DNA of 64,000 nt from contig JAQTYN010000001.1 of assembly GCA_028688275.1 (NCBI GenBank), positions 1-64,000 on the forward strand, written 5' to 3'. Below, one piece after another: positions 34,836 to 42,333 of the stretch (the stretch's first letter is position 1; each line of letters begins with the position of its first letter). Made by a program: the position numbers and the translations under genes. Below the pieces are notes generated by a model. The model was not told the DNA's origin, made no database searches, and worked only from the letters and a program-made list of their open reading frames with translations. Source of the stretch: Gallionella sp. (GTDB lineage: Bacteria > Pseudomonadota > Gammaproteobacteria > Burkholderiales > Gallionellaceae).

Positions 34836-35615
34836 ATGCACATTATTTCCGCCAACCTCAATGGTATTCGCTCCGCCGCCACCAAAGGCTTTTTTCCTTG
34901 GATGGCACAACAAAATGCCGATGTGATTTGCTTGCAGGAATTAAAAGCGCAAGCTGCCGACATGACCCCAGAAATGTTACAGCCTAATGGTTATCACGGC
35001 TATTTTCATTATGCAGACAAAAGGGGCTACAGCGGGGTGGGGATTTATTGCCGTGAACAGCCGCTCAATGTCGTGGTCGGCTTGGGCATTCCAGAATTTG
35101 ACGCGGAAGGACGCTATTTGCGCGTGGATTTTGCCGATTACAGCGTGGTTTCCTTGTACTTGCCATCGGGGTCGAGCGGGGAAGAACGTCAAGCGGTGAA
35201 ATTTAAGTTTATGGCAGCGTTTATGCCGCATTTACGTGAATTACGCGCGAGCGGACGCGAAGTCGTGATTTGCGGGGATTGGAACATCGCCCACCAAGAA
35301 ATCGACCTGAAAAATTGGCGCGGCAACAAAAATAATTCGGGATTTTTGCCCGAAGAACGCGCTTGGCTGACCGAATTGTTCGACGAAGTGGGCTTTGTGG
35401 ATGTGTATCGCCAGCTTTATCCCACACAGGTCAGCTATACGTGGTGGTCAAATCGTGGTCAGGCGTATGCCAATGATGTGGGTTGGCGGATTGACTACCA
35501 AATTGCGACTCCCAAATTGGCGCAACGCGCACAAAGTGCACAAGTCTACAAAACGCAACGCTTCTCCGATCACGCGCCGTTGATGGTGATTTATTCGGAG
35601 TGTACAGAAGGGTAG
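34836..35615 (+). CDS. xthA: Exodeoxyribonuclease III XthA
   Basis: The 259-residue protein is an AP endonuclease/3'-exonuclease of the exonuclease III family. Motifs are the N-terminal ISANLNGIRSAATKGF, VICLQELKAQ with the metal-binding Glu, VVSLYLPSGSSGEERQ, VICGDWNIAHQEIDLKNW (catalytic Asp and Asn), and the C-terminal FSDHAPLMV with the catalytic His. It cleaves abasic sites in base-excision repair. Full length with intact catalytic residues. It follows argA by 52 bases and converges on the polysaccharide locus. Confidence 0.95.
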   Translation: MHIISANLNGIRSAATKGFFPWMAQQNADVICLQELKAQAADMTPEMLQPNGYHGYFHYADKRGYSGVGIYCREQPLNVVVGLGIPEFDAEGRYLRVDFADYSVVSLYLPSGSSGEERQAVKFKFMAAFMPHLRELRASGREVVICGDWNIAHQEIDLKNWRGNKNNSGFLPEERAWLTELFDEVGFVDVYRQLYPTQVSYTWWSNRGQAYANDVGWRIDYQIATPKLAQRAQSAQVYKTQRFSDHAPLMVIYSECTEG

Positions 35616-35695
35616 TTGTTTATTGACCATTGGAATGTGACGTGCTTCACGTTAAGCGTCGGCACTTCAAACTTGATGTGGCACAACTAAAATCT

Positions 35696-36772
35696 CTAGC
35701 TTTTAGTCTTATGGTGTTTTCGTCGTATCGTAGGAGTGTAGCGACGTTTCTTGAGTAAACGTTTATCTAGTTGCTGCCAGATTTCGATTGTTGATGCTGT
35801 TCTCATTTTTTGAATATGCCGACGCTTTCGCCACATTTTCGGTAAGTCCAAGACGGCATCACGCTTTGCACGATAGACAACCTTACCATGACCTTTTAAC
35901 ATAAACCACAACAACGTGCCAATATTCATGGATAAATGCAAGGGAAGTAATAGCCAAAATAAAGCACCTGGCATATTTTTGACATAAGTCCACACCAAAT
36001 TACGATGCCCATGATACATCGCAAAATCGCTGCGCCCACCACCCGTGGTGCCAGATCCCACATGATGCGCTACCGATAAAGGAACAAATAGACTCCTGTG
36101 TCCATTTAGCCTTAATCGAAAGCCAATATCCACGTCTTCCACATAACAGAAATAGTCTTCATCGAAGCCACGACTCTTTAACAAAGCACTACAGCGATAT
36201 AGAGCAGCAGCGGCACAAGGGGAAAATACCTCACATTCATGCTCGATCACGTCGGAAATAGTAATGCCATGCCCCATACGCCAAACAAGACCGCTCATAT
36301 GATAAGCATCCCCTGCGCCATCAAGGTGAGTGGGCGATTCCGCTTGAACCAGTTTGCTACCGAAAACATCAAATGTCGGATTGCGCTGAGCTGCCGCCAG
36401 CAACTCCTCCAACCAACGTGGTTCTGCAAATGCATCGGGATTGAGCAACGCAATCCATTCTGAGTCTTTTGAGGCCATTTCAATAGCTAAATTATTACCG
36501 CGCGCAAAACCTGTGTTCTGATCAAGGATCAGCAATTGAGCCAAGGGAAATTTATGTACGATTTTGGCTGAATCATCTGTACTCGCATTGTCGACTACAA
36601 TAATTTTGTGCGGCATGACTGTCTGCTGCATCAGTGCAGTTAGGCATTGTTCAAGGAACTCTTCGCCATTCCAATTAACGATAATGACGGTAACATTTTC
36701 AGGCATAGTTCTCATTGGACTTTCAATCTCGTTTGCTTCTTCATACCGCGTGCTTTCATCAATCACATTCAT
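35696..36772 (-). CDS. Glycosyltransferase family 2 (rhamnosyltransferase-like)
   Basis: From the ATG at 36770-36772 (358 residues; the TTG three codons upstream is less likely) the protein has a GT-A fold: VTVIIVNWNGEEFLEQCLTA, KIIVVDNASTDDSAKIVHKF, WIALLNPDAFAEPRWLEEL, and CYVEDVDIGFRLRLNGHRSL with the ED-containing catalytic element. A membrane-associated hydrophobic stretch near residue 280 (GALFWLLLPLHLSMN) and a basic C-terminus suggest membrane attachment. It is the last gene of the polysaccharide operon and starts 2 bases after the previous gene's stop codon. Donor sugar unknown; NDP-rhamnose or galactofuranose are typical of this subgroup. Confidence 0.88.
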   Translation of the reverse strand: MNVIDESTRYEEANEIESPMRTMPENVTVIIVNWNGEEFLEQCLTALMQQTVMPHKIIVVDNASTDDSAKIVHKFPLAQLLILDQNTGFARGNNLAIEMASKDSEWIALLNPDAFAEPRWLEELLAAAQRNPTFDVFGSKLVQAESPTHLDGAGDAYHMSGLVWRMGHGITISDVIEHECEVFSPCAAAALYRCSALLKSRGFDEDYFCYVEDVDIGFRLRLNGHRSLFVPLSVAHHVGSGTTGGGRSDFAMYHGHRNLVWTYVKNMPGALFWLLLPLHLSMNIGTLLWFMLKGHGKVVYRAKRDAVLDLPKMWRKRRHIQKMRTASTIEIWQQLDKRLLKKRRYTPTIRRKHHKTKS

Positions 36773-36774
36773 GC

Positions 36775-37197
36775 TCAACAAAATCGCGTGTCTGATACTA
36801 GCACAGGCAAGGACTCGCCTAACACAAACGTAGGCTGCTCATTTTTCAGCTTCTTTTCTATATCCGTCAAAATAAGGTACATTTCTTTGGCGGCTCCGCT
36901 GGCTACATTGATAAGCGCGGTATTTTTTTCACCATCGTCGGGATAGTCATGGGCGAACTTATTGCGGGTATGACGAATATGCTGCCAGATTTCCGCGTGT
37001 AGCTTAGTCTGAAAAGCAATTTCAGCGCGCATGATCGCCGCAACATCCACTGAACTTGTTTCAATCAAAAGATCAATGTCGCCGCCCCGCTTGCTCGCAT
37101 CCACCCTTGATCCAAACAACCACACACGAGCATCCATGCCAAAAATTTCAGCAACAGTGGCGCGAATGATGGTTTGTTGTTGAGTAGTTAGGTGCAT
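36775..37197 (-). CDS. Nucleotidyltransferase-HEPN fusion remnant (MntA/HepT-type toxin-antitoxin debris)
   Basis: The 140-residue protein joins two halves that are normally separate genes. Residues about 1-55 (IIRATVAEIFGMDARVWLFG then SRVDASKRGGDIDLLIE) are the start of a minimal nucleotidyltransferase with the GSRVDASKRGGDID motif. Residues about 75-135 (IWQHIRHTRNKFAHDYPDDG then EKNTALINVASGA) are the end of a HEPN protein with its RNKFAH (R-x4-H) active-site motif. The rest of both is missing, so it probably arose by deletion. It sits between two glycosyltransferase genes and overlaps the upstream one by 10 bases. It may be non-functional. Confidence 0.7.
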   Translation of the reverse strand: MHLTTQQQTIIRATVAEIFGMDARVWLFGSRVDASKRGGDIDLLIETSSVDVAAIMRAEIAFQTKLHAEIWQHIRHTRNKFAHDYPDDGEKNTALINVASGAAKEMYLILTDIEKKLKNEQPTFVLGESLPVLVSDTRFC

Positions 37198-38021
37198 TTA
37201 TTGATTATTAAGTGTGGATTGTAATTGCCCAAACAAGCCCGCACCAGTACCGCTAACACAGAAAGATTCCCTTTGACGCTACTGATCTTGGTAGGCACCT
37301 CTCCTTTTGGATAGCAGCGTTTGGTTGGAATCTCAACGCACTGATAACCCAGTTTGGGTGCACGGTAAGAAAGGTACGCTAATAATTCATATGTCATAAA
37401 GATGTCTCGAAACAGAGCAATTTTTACATCTAGTAACATTTTTCGACTGTAAGCGCGAAAACCCTGTGTGGTATCGGTCCAGTGAAATCCAGAAAACAGA
37501 CTTAACATCGGCGCGTGAATGAAACGAATGGCAAAATCCCGTGACTTTGGCGTATTTTCGGCAAGACCGCCCGAAATGAAACGTGAGGCTTGCACAAAAT
37601 CGACTCCATTTTTCAGCGCATTTATAAATTGGGGGATAGCCTCAGGATCGTCTTTATCATTGCCATCAATGGTAACAATCCCTTCATATCCTTGGTCGAG
37701 TGCAAACCCATATGCGCAGCGCAATTGAGCACTTAACTTCCCCGAACCCGTCTTGATTAGCAAGCCTCTTACACCATGTACTTGAAGTCGTTTACTCGCT
37801 AACGAGCCATCCGTACTACCCCCATCTACGATAATGATGTCCGCAAAAGTATCAACTTTGAGTGCCGCCATTTTACTGAGTAAGCTATTGATTCGTTCAC
37901 CCTCATTGATGACGGGAATGACTACACACCAAGGATGCTGACGACCAAGCCACCACTGTATTTCAAAAGTGGGCATCTGCCAATGAGCGCGAATTTCTGG
38001 TGCAATATCTGACTGATTCAT
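37188..38021 (-). CDS. Glycosyltransferase family 2 (dolichyl-phosphate mannosyltransferase-like)
   Basis: The 277-residue protein has CVVIPVINEGERINSLLSKM, IIIVDGGSTDGSLASKRLQV, LDQGYEGIVTIDGNDKDDPE with the D-x-N/D acceptor region, and FHWTDTTQGFRAYSRKMLLD, a pattern of polyprenyl-phosphate sugar transferases. It likely builds a lipid-linked sugar for the surface polysaccharide at the inner membrane. No trans-membrane tail is present, unlike its relative at 41241-42257. Confidence 0.88.
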   Translation of the reverse strand: MNQSDIAPEIRAHWQMPTFEIQWWLGRQHPWCVVIPVINEGERINSLLSKMAALKVDTFADIIIVDGGSTDGSLASKRLQVHGVRGLLIKTGSGKLSAQLRCAYGFALDQGYEGIVTIDGNDKDDPEAIPQFINALKNGVDFVQASRFISGGLAENTPKSRDFAIRFIHAPMLSLFSGFHWTDTTQGFRAYSRKMLLDVKIALFRDIFMTYELLAYLSYRAPKLGYQCVEIPTKRCYPKGEVPTKISSVKGNLSVLAVLVRACLGNYNPHLIINKCT

Positions 38022-38043
38022 TTGTTTGATTTCTTCTATTTAT

Positions 38044-38400
38044 TTAGGTCACGCGAACCGTGATAAGTGCGACACCAACAACTACTAACAAAATACCCGC
38101 GATGGTTGTCCAATGAAATTCCTCGTGAAAAATGAGTAAAGAACACAAGGCAACCGCTGCCACTGCGCCAGATGTTAGTATCGGATGCGCAACATTTAAA
38201 GGCAATCTAGCTAGAGCTGCGGCGTAGAGTAAAAATGCTATGCCATACAATCCCAACCCCAACCAAAATGGCCAATTACTAAGTGCGACCATTGGTTCAC
38301 TCAGTGATGGAAATTTGCGCGGGGGCAGCATGGCAATTTTGACCAAGACACTTGCCGAGGCATTTGATGCAATGCCGAGGATAAGGATAAGCCATTTCAT
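38044..38400 (-). CDS. SMR/EamA-type small membrane transporter (ArnE/F-like)
   Basis: The 118-residue protein has four hydrophobic helices (MKWLILILGIASNASASVLV, WPFWLGLGLYGIAFLLYAAA, PILTSGAVAAVALCSLLIFH, TIAGILLVVVGVALITVRVT), the layout of the small multidrug-resistance family and of ArnE/ArnF flippase subunits. Within a polysaccharide locus and overlapping the sugar isomerase gene by 4 bases, it may move a lipid-linked sugar or precursor across the inner membrane. Substrate unknown. Confidence 0.8.
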   Translation of the reverse strand: MKWLILILGIASNASASVLVKIAMLPPRKFPSLSEPMVALSNWPFWLGLGLYGIAFLLYAAALARLPLNVAHPILTSGAVAAVALCSLLIFHEEFHWTTIAGILLVVVGVALITVRVT

Positions 38401-39233
38401 ACAAAACCCCCATCATCGCCATGACGGTAGTGTTGAACAGCCACCTTTAACGCACGCTCAATTGACACTAAGTGCGACTCATTCTTCGTTGCTAACATTT
38501 CAATCGAAACAATGTGTTCTGGTAGTTTATGTTCCAACACGATTGCGATTGCAGCATGATCGGTATCTTTATCACCCAAAGGTGCAATATCGGGTTCACT
38601 GGCGTGAATATGACCTATCAATTCTGCGTTATCATGCAATACGGTTTTAATATCTTCGCCATTGATTGTTAGCGCACCAATGTCTAACTGCATTTGTATT
38701 GCAGGATGAGCAATTTTTCTTACCACCTCCGCTGTTTCAGCACTGGTCGTCATAAAATTTGCGCCATAACAGGTGGGGTTAGGCTCTAGGCAAACAATAA
38801 CGTGATATGAGAGTGCAATATCCCCCAGTCGTCTAAAGAACGAGCTAGCTATTTCCATTGATTGCTCATTGCTCAAACCACTGCGATCTCGGTTTTTGGG
38901 TGAGCCGAACACTAAACGAGTCGCGCCCAAGCCTGTGCCAATGCGGCACACGGCAGTAAGATGTGTCAGCATCGCATCTTGCGAGGCAGTTGATCCAAAT
39001 ACATTCAATCCCGTTGTACCAAACAACAACGCTTGCATCCCCGTAATTTCTATTCCCCGCTCGCTCCACCAGTTTTTTACGCGAGCAATTTCTGGATCAG
39101 TCGCGTTGACTGGATCAGAAAAATACTTTCCTGGTGCAATATCAATTGCATCAACAGCGTAGCGTTTAAGCAATCGCGCAATCTCTTCATCTTCAGAGGT
39201 ATCCCACGCGATATTAGAAATAGCGAGCCTCAT
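38397..39233 (-). CDS. Sugar phosphate isomerase/epimerase-like TIM-barrel protein
   Basis: The 278-residue protein starts RLAISNIAWDTSEDEEIARL and has TRLVFGSPKNRDRSGLSNEQ, HVIVCLEPNPTCYGANFMTT, MQLDIGALTINGEDIKTVLH, and IGHIHASEPDIAPLG. This is an AP-endonuclease-family-2/xylose-isomerase-like TIM barrel that uses metal-binding Glu and His residues. It presumably isomerises or epimerises a sugar intermediate for the locus. Starts and ends overlap its neighbours by 4 bases. Confidence 0.85.
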   Translation of the reverse strand: MRLAISNIAWDTSEDEEIARLLKRYAVDAIDIAPGKYFSDPVNATDPEIARVKNWWSERGIEITGMQALLFGTTGLNVFGSTASQDAMLTHLTAVCRIGTGLGATRLVFGSPKNRDRSGLSNEQSMEIASSFFRRLGDIALSYHVIVCLEPNPTCYGANFMTTSAETAEVVRKIAHPAIQMQLDIGALTINGEDIKTVLHDNAELIGHIHASEPDIAPLGDKDTDHAAIAIVLEHKLPEHIVSIEMLATKNESHLVSIERALKVAVQHYRHGDDGGFV

Positions 39234-40030
39234 GCCTTTACTCCTTGCGCTACGTTAAGTGTACGAGGCTCTGACTGCGCGTATCCTCGAACAGCTTGAA
39301 TAGTTTCACGGCGGCTATATTGATAGCTTCCCGCACCACCAAAAACACCTGCATATTTGGTCTGCATATCGTAAACCGCAGGGCTATTGGGTTGTGCCTG
39401 CACAAACGGTTTACCAAAGCCTAGTTCTGAAATATCAACAACACTCACGGGCTCGGCAGTTAGGTGTACCAATGTAATGCCTGCATTTAGGGCGAGCTGG
39501 ATGTCGTACCAAAGATTCGCCATTGGATAGAATTGAAAAATTCCCCGACTGTCAATTGTATGAAGATTATTGTCATTCAAAAAATCAAAAATTACGTTCT
39601 TCTTCAATCCCGTGCCGACTAAACCAGGTAAGCGCACGATTAAGTGGCGTGGAAAGTGACTTTCGACAAATTTTTCTAGCAAGCGACGATGCAAGCCGTA
39701 AGCATGAAGCCCAATCTCATCAACAGGCGTATCTTCATTTACGCCAATTGGATTTTTGAATACGTCAACGGTGCTGATTAGCACAAAGGTGTTGCACGTC
39801 ATCGACTTTAAATGCGCAATCAAACCCTCGATCTTTTTCCGATCTGCTTCAGGTTCACGATTGGCTATCCACTTTTGTGCGGGTGCTCCAGCACAAACAA
39901 CCATGTTAAAAGAGTTACCTGCAATATCGCCGATATTGGTTGAGCGATAAAGTGAGGTAAAGAAGGCTTGCTTTTGTAGTGTTGACCCGACAAAACCAGA
40001 ATAGCCAATCAACGCGTTCGTTAAGTTCAT
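39230..40030 (-). CDS. NAD-dependent epimerase/dehydratase-like (extended SDR) protein
   Basis: The 266-residue protein starts with a nucleotide-binding loop (NALIGYSGFVGSTLQKQ, the G-x-x-G-x-x-G motif) and continues FVLISTVDVFKNPIGVNEDT, where Ser/Thr is in the catalytic region. YGLHRRLLEKF gives the Y-x3-K-like site as Y-x3-R. The C-terminal VVDISELGFGKPFV is of the NAD-sugar type. The missing catalytic Lys is unusual, so it may be a divergent reductase. Overlaps the isomerase gene by 4 bases. Confidence 0.75.
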   Translation of the reverse strand: MNLTNALIGYSGFVGSTLQKQAFFTSLYRSTNIGDIAGNSFNMVVCAGAPAQKWIANREPEADRKKIEGLIAHLKSMTCNTFVLISTVDVFKNPIGVNEDTPVDEIGLHAYGLHRRLLEKFVESHFPRHLIVRLPGLVGTGLKKNVIFDFLNDNNLHTIDSRGIFQFYPMANLWYDIQLALNAGITLVHLTAEPVSVVDISELGFGKPFVQAQPNSPAVYDMQTKYAGVFGGAGSYQYSRRETIQAVRGYAQSEPRTLNVAQGVKA

Positions 40031-40113
40031 TTTATAGTCACCCTCTCTAATCTAGTTGCATTGCATAACGGAGGTAATTGTTTAAATCCACCAACCAAGT
40101 GTTGTTCTGAAAA

Positions 40114-41238
40114 TCAAAAAAACTCTTCATCTAGCTTCTCCAAAATATCGTAAATATTGTCAATTTTCCCGCCAAGCACCGAATAGCACCCTAGCATATC
40201 TTGATGTTTCTCAAATAAAATCGGTCTGCCGTCATCACCTTCATTTTTTATCAGCACGGTTTTGACTTCAAATAATGAATCGACATATTTAGCATTTTGC
40301 ACGGTAGGTAAATATCTAGCCGCGTCCCTAACCATACGATCCACACGAGTGGCTTTATCGTAGTTATTCAGTTTTGAATAGGGATCAATACCTTGTTGAT
40401 CATTCCAATGTAAATGTGGCGTGTAACGAACATGAGAAAGCGTGTGCAGTCCGCGTGAGGGAAAAGGCATCATCGAAAAAAAAGCACCATCCATCACGGT
40501 AATTCCCAAGTTTTTGAGTTCAGGAGGTACATCCATCAACGCCATCTCGGTAATTTCTTGTTTGAGTTGCGTGCGCGTTCCTGAAAAATCTCCTACAAAC
40601 TGATTGAGTCCGCTATAGGTGCAGTTGAACACATAACGGCTGAAAATTTCGGATTCATTGCCCTCTTTATCCTCTATAACAACATTGAGAGCGTCACTTC
40701 TCTTTGAGATTGCAGTAACGCGATTCTCAAGCCGTATCTCTACACCACATTCGTTTAATTCTATTTTTGCCCAGCTAGCTAACTTACTGGCATCAAAGGC
40801 ATATTCCTCAACCAAAAAAACTTCTTCAATAAAGTGCGGTTCAAATAGTTGACGTAGAGATTGATCGGAAGGCTCAATCTTTGCACCAATCTCTTTACAG
40901 AAACGCACAAATTGTTTGGCGGTGACTTTGGAGTTGCGACGCGCAATCGCATATAGTTTGGTGAAATCTTGCTTTACTGCCTCTGGCCAATCATGCACAA
41001 AACGCGGCAGATTGATGCGGCTGCGATATGCGGTGGTAAAGCTGCGCGGGTAATGGTAGCCATTATGGATGCGAGCTTGATTGTTGTAAGAAGCGTGGGC
41101 AAGTAATGTTGCCTCCCGCTCCACAAGTACAACCTGTTTGAGACCCCGTTGTTTAGTCAGATAAATCGCGATTGCGGCACCGTAGAAGCCGCCACCAATA
41201 ATGACTGCATCAATAATCGAATTGTTACGCGTCGTCAT
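40114..41238 (-). CDS. FAD-dependent oxidoreductase (DAO/GlpD-like)
   Basis: The 374-residue protein has the FAD-binding dinucleotide fold at the N-terminus (IIDAVIIGGGFYGAAIAIYL), then EREATLLAHASYNNQARIHN, GYHYPRS, RYVFNCTYSGLNQ and a C-terminal GGKIDNIYDILEKL. The layout fits the D-amino-acid-oxidase/glycerol-3-phosphate dehydrogenase superfamily. It could oxidise a sugar hydroxyl or amine in the polysaccharide pathway. Its stop codon lies 83 bases before the next gene downstream. Confidence 0.85.
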   Translation of the reverse strand: MTTRNNSIIDAVIIGGGFYGAAIAIYLTKQRGLKQVVLVEREATLLAHASYNNQARIHNGYHYPRSFTTAYRSRINLPRFVHDWPEAVKQDFTKLYAIARRNSKVTAKQFVRFCKEIGAKIEPSDQSLRQLFEPHFIEEVFLVEEYAFDASKLASWAKIELNECGVEIRLENRVTAISKRSDALNVVIEDKEGNESEIFSRYVFNCTYSGLNQFVGDFSGTRTQLKQEITEMALMDVPPELKNLGITVMDGAFFSMMPFPSRGLHTLSHVRYTPHLHWNDQQGIDPYSKLNNYDKATRVDRMVRDAARYLPTVQNAKYVDSLFEVKTVLIKNEGDDGRPILFEKHQDMLGCYSVLGGKIDNIYDILEKLDEEFF

Positions 41239-41240
41239 CG

Positions 41241-42257
41241 TTAATCCGATTTAGGCTGAAAGGGGGACTCCTGCGGCATCACTGTTTCAATATTGAGCTT
41301 CTCTCGACGCGTCATGCGTGCGCTGGTGAACTCTTGTCCGACATGGTAAAGCGGGCCATCATTTTGCAAGCTGACCATATTCAAAATATATTCGCCCAGC
41401 ACCAATAACACTAATGAAATCAGGAAAAACATTCCAGATTGCTGGAGCGACATGCTGACCCATCCAGGAGCAACATCTGTTTTGAAGAGCGCAACCGCGA
41501 CAACATAAACCGAATACAGCAGATTGGATATAGCACCAAACAAGGAGAGCAACGTGACAAGGCGCATCGGGACTCGAGTCGTTGAAACCAACATCCGCAT
41601 CCCTCGATCAATACTTTCACCGAGTTGTTTAGGGTGAGCTGCCTTAGGCGATGCGCTGTAACTGAGATTTACTTTAGCAAATCCACCCGTTGCTGGAAGA
41701 TGGCGATACGTTATCGCGGGTTGCGGATGCTGAAGAATAAAGTTGATAACGCGCTTACTCAACACACGATACTGCGGGGCTTCTTTAGCCAGATGAATAT
41801 CATTAAGCATTTTATACAGCCAATTAAATACTGAATATGCACTACGATAGGCAAAGTTTTGCCTCGCTTTTTGCTCGTTATGCGCAAAAACCACATCTGC
41901 TCCGCTAACCGCCTTATCAAGCATTTCAGCTAAAAAACCGAGATCGTCATTAATCGGGTCAATGACTGCAACAAAATCCCCCAATGCGTTTTCTAACCCA
42001 ACCCATGCTGCAGTATCCGCATCGACTTCTTTTATGAGTGCGTAAATCTGAAGGTTTGGTAGTCCATCTTTACCTGATAGCTTTTTGAGTATGGATACGC
42101 TGTCGTCATCAGATGAATTATCAACAACGACAATTTCGTAGTCTATTACCAGCTTGGTTAGCAATAGATTTGCTTCTTCCAGCAATGCAACCAACTGTTC
42201 AGATTGATTTCGAACAGGGAATACTAAAGTGAGAAATATTGGGGACTGATTTCGCAT
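41241..42257 (-). CDS. Membrane-bound glycosyltransferase family 2 (ArnC/DPM1-like)
   Basis: The 338-residue protein has an N-terminal GT2 domain (ITLVFPVRNQSEQLVALLEE-like start, YEIVVVDNSSDDDSVSILKK, DFVAVIDPINDDLGFL) and two C-terminal membrane helices (about residues 235-255 and 270-295: LFGAISNLLYSVYVVAVALF and GMFFLISLVLLVLGEYILNM). This is the layout of polyprenyl-phosphate sugar transferases. It ends 2 bases before the oxidoreductase start. Confidence 0.88.
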   Translation of the reverse strand: MRNQSPIFLTLVFPVRNQSEQLVALLEEANLLLTKLVIDYEIVVVDNSSDDDSVSILKKLSGKDGLPNLQIYALIKEVDADTAAWVGLENALGDFVAVIDPINDDLGFLAEMLDKAVSGADVVFAHNEQKARQNFAYRSAYSVFNWLYKMLNDIHLAKEAPQYRVLSKRVINFILQHPQPAITYRHLPATGGFAKVNLSYSASPKAAHPKQLGESIDRGMRMLVSTTRVPMRLVTLLSLFGAISNLLYSVYVVAVALFKTDVAPGWVSMSLQQSGMFFLISLVLLVLGEYILNMVSLQNDGPLYHVGQEFTSARMTRREKLNIETVMPQESPFQPKSD

Positions 42258-42333
42258 GGCTTGTCTTTAGATAAGTCCTAGTGTAGTAAAGTACGACATG
42301 CGGCAACTGACCTTTATCTGGCGTGGTATATTT

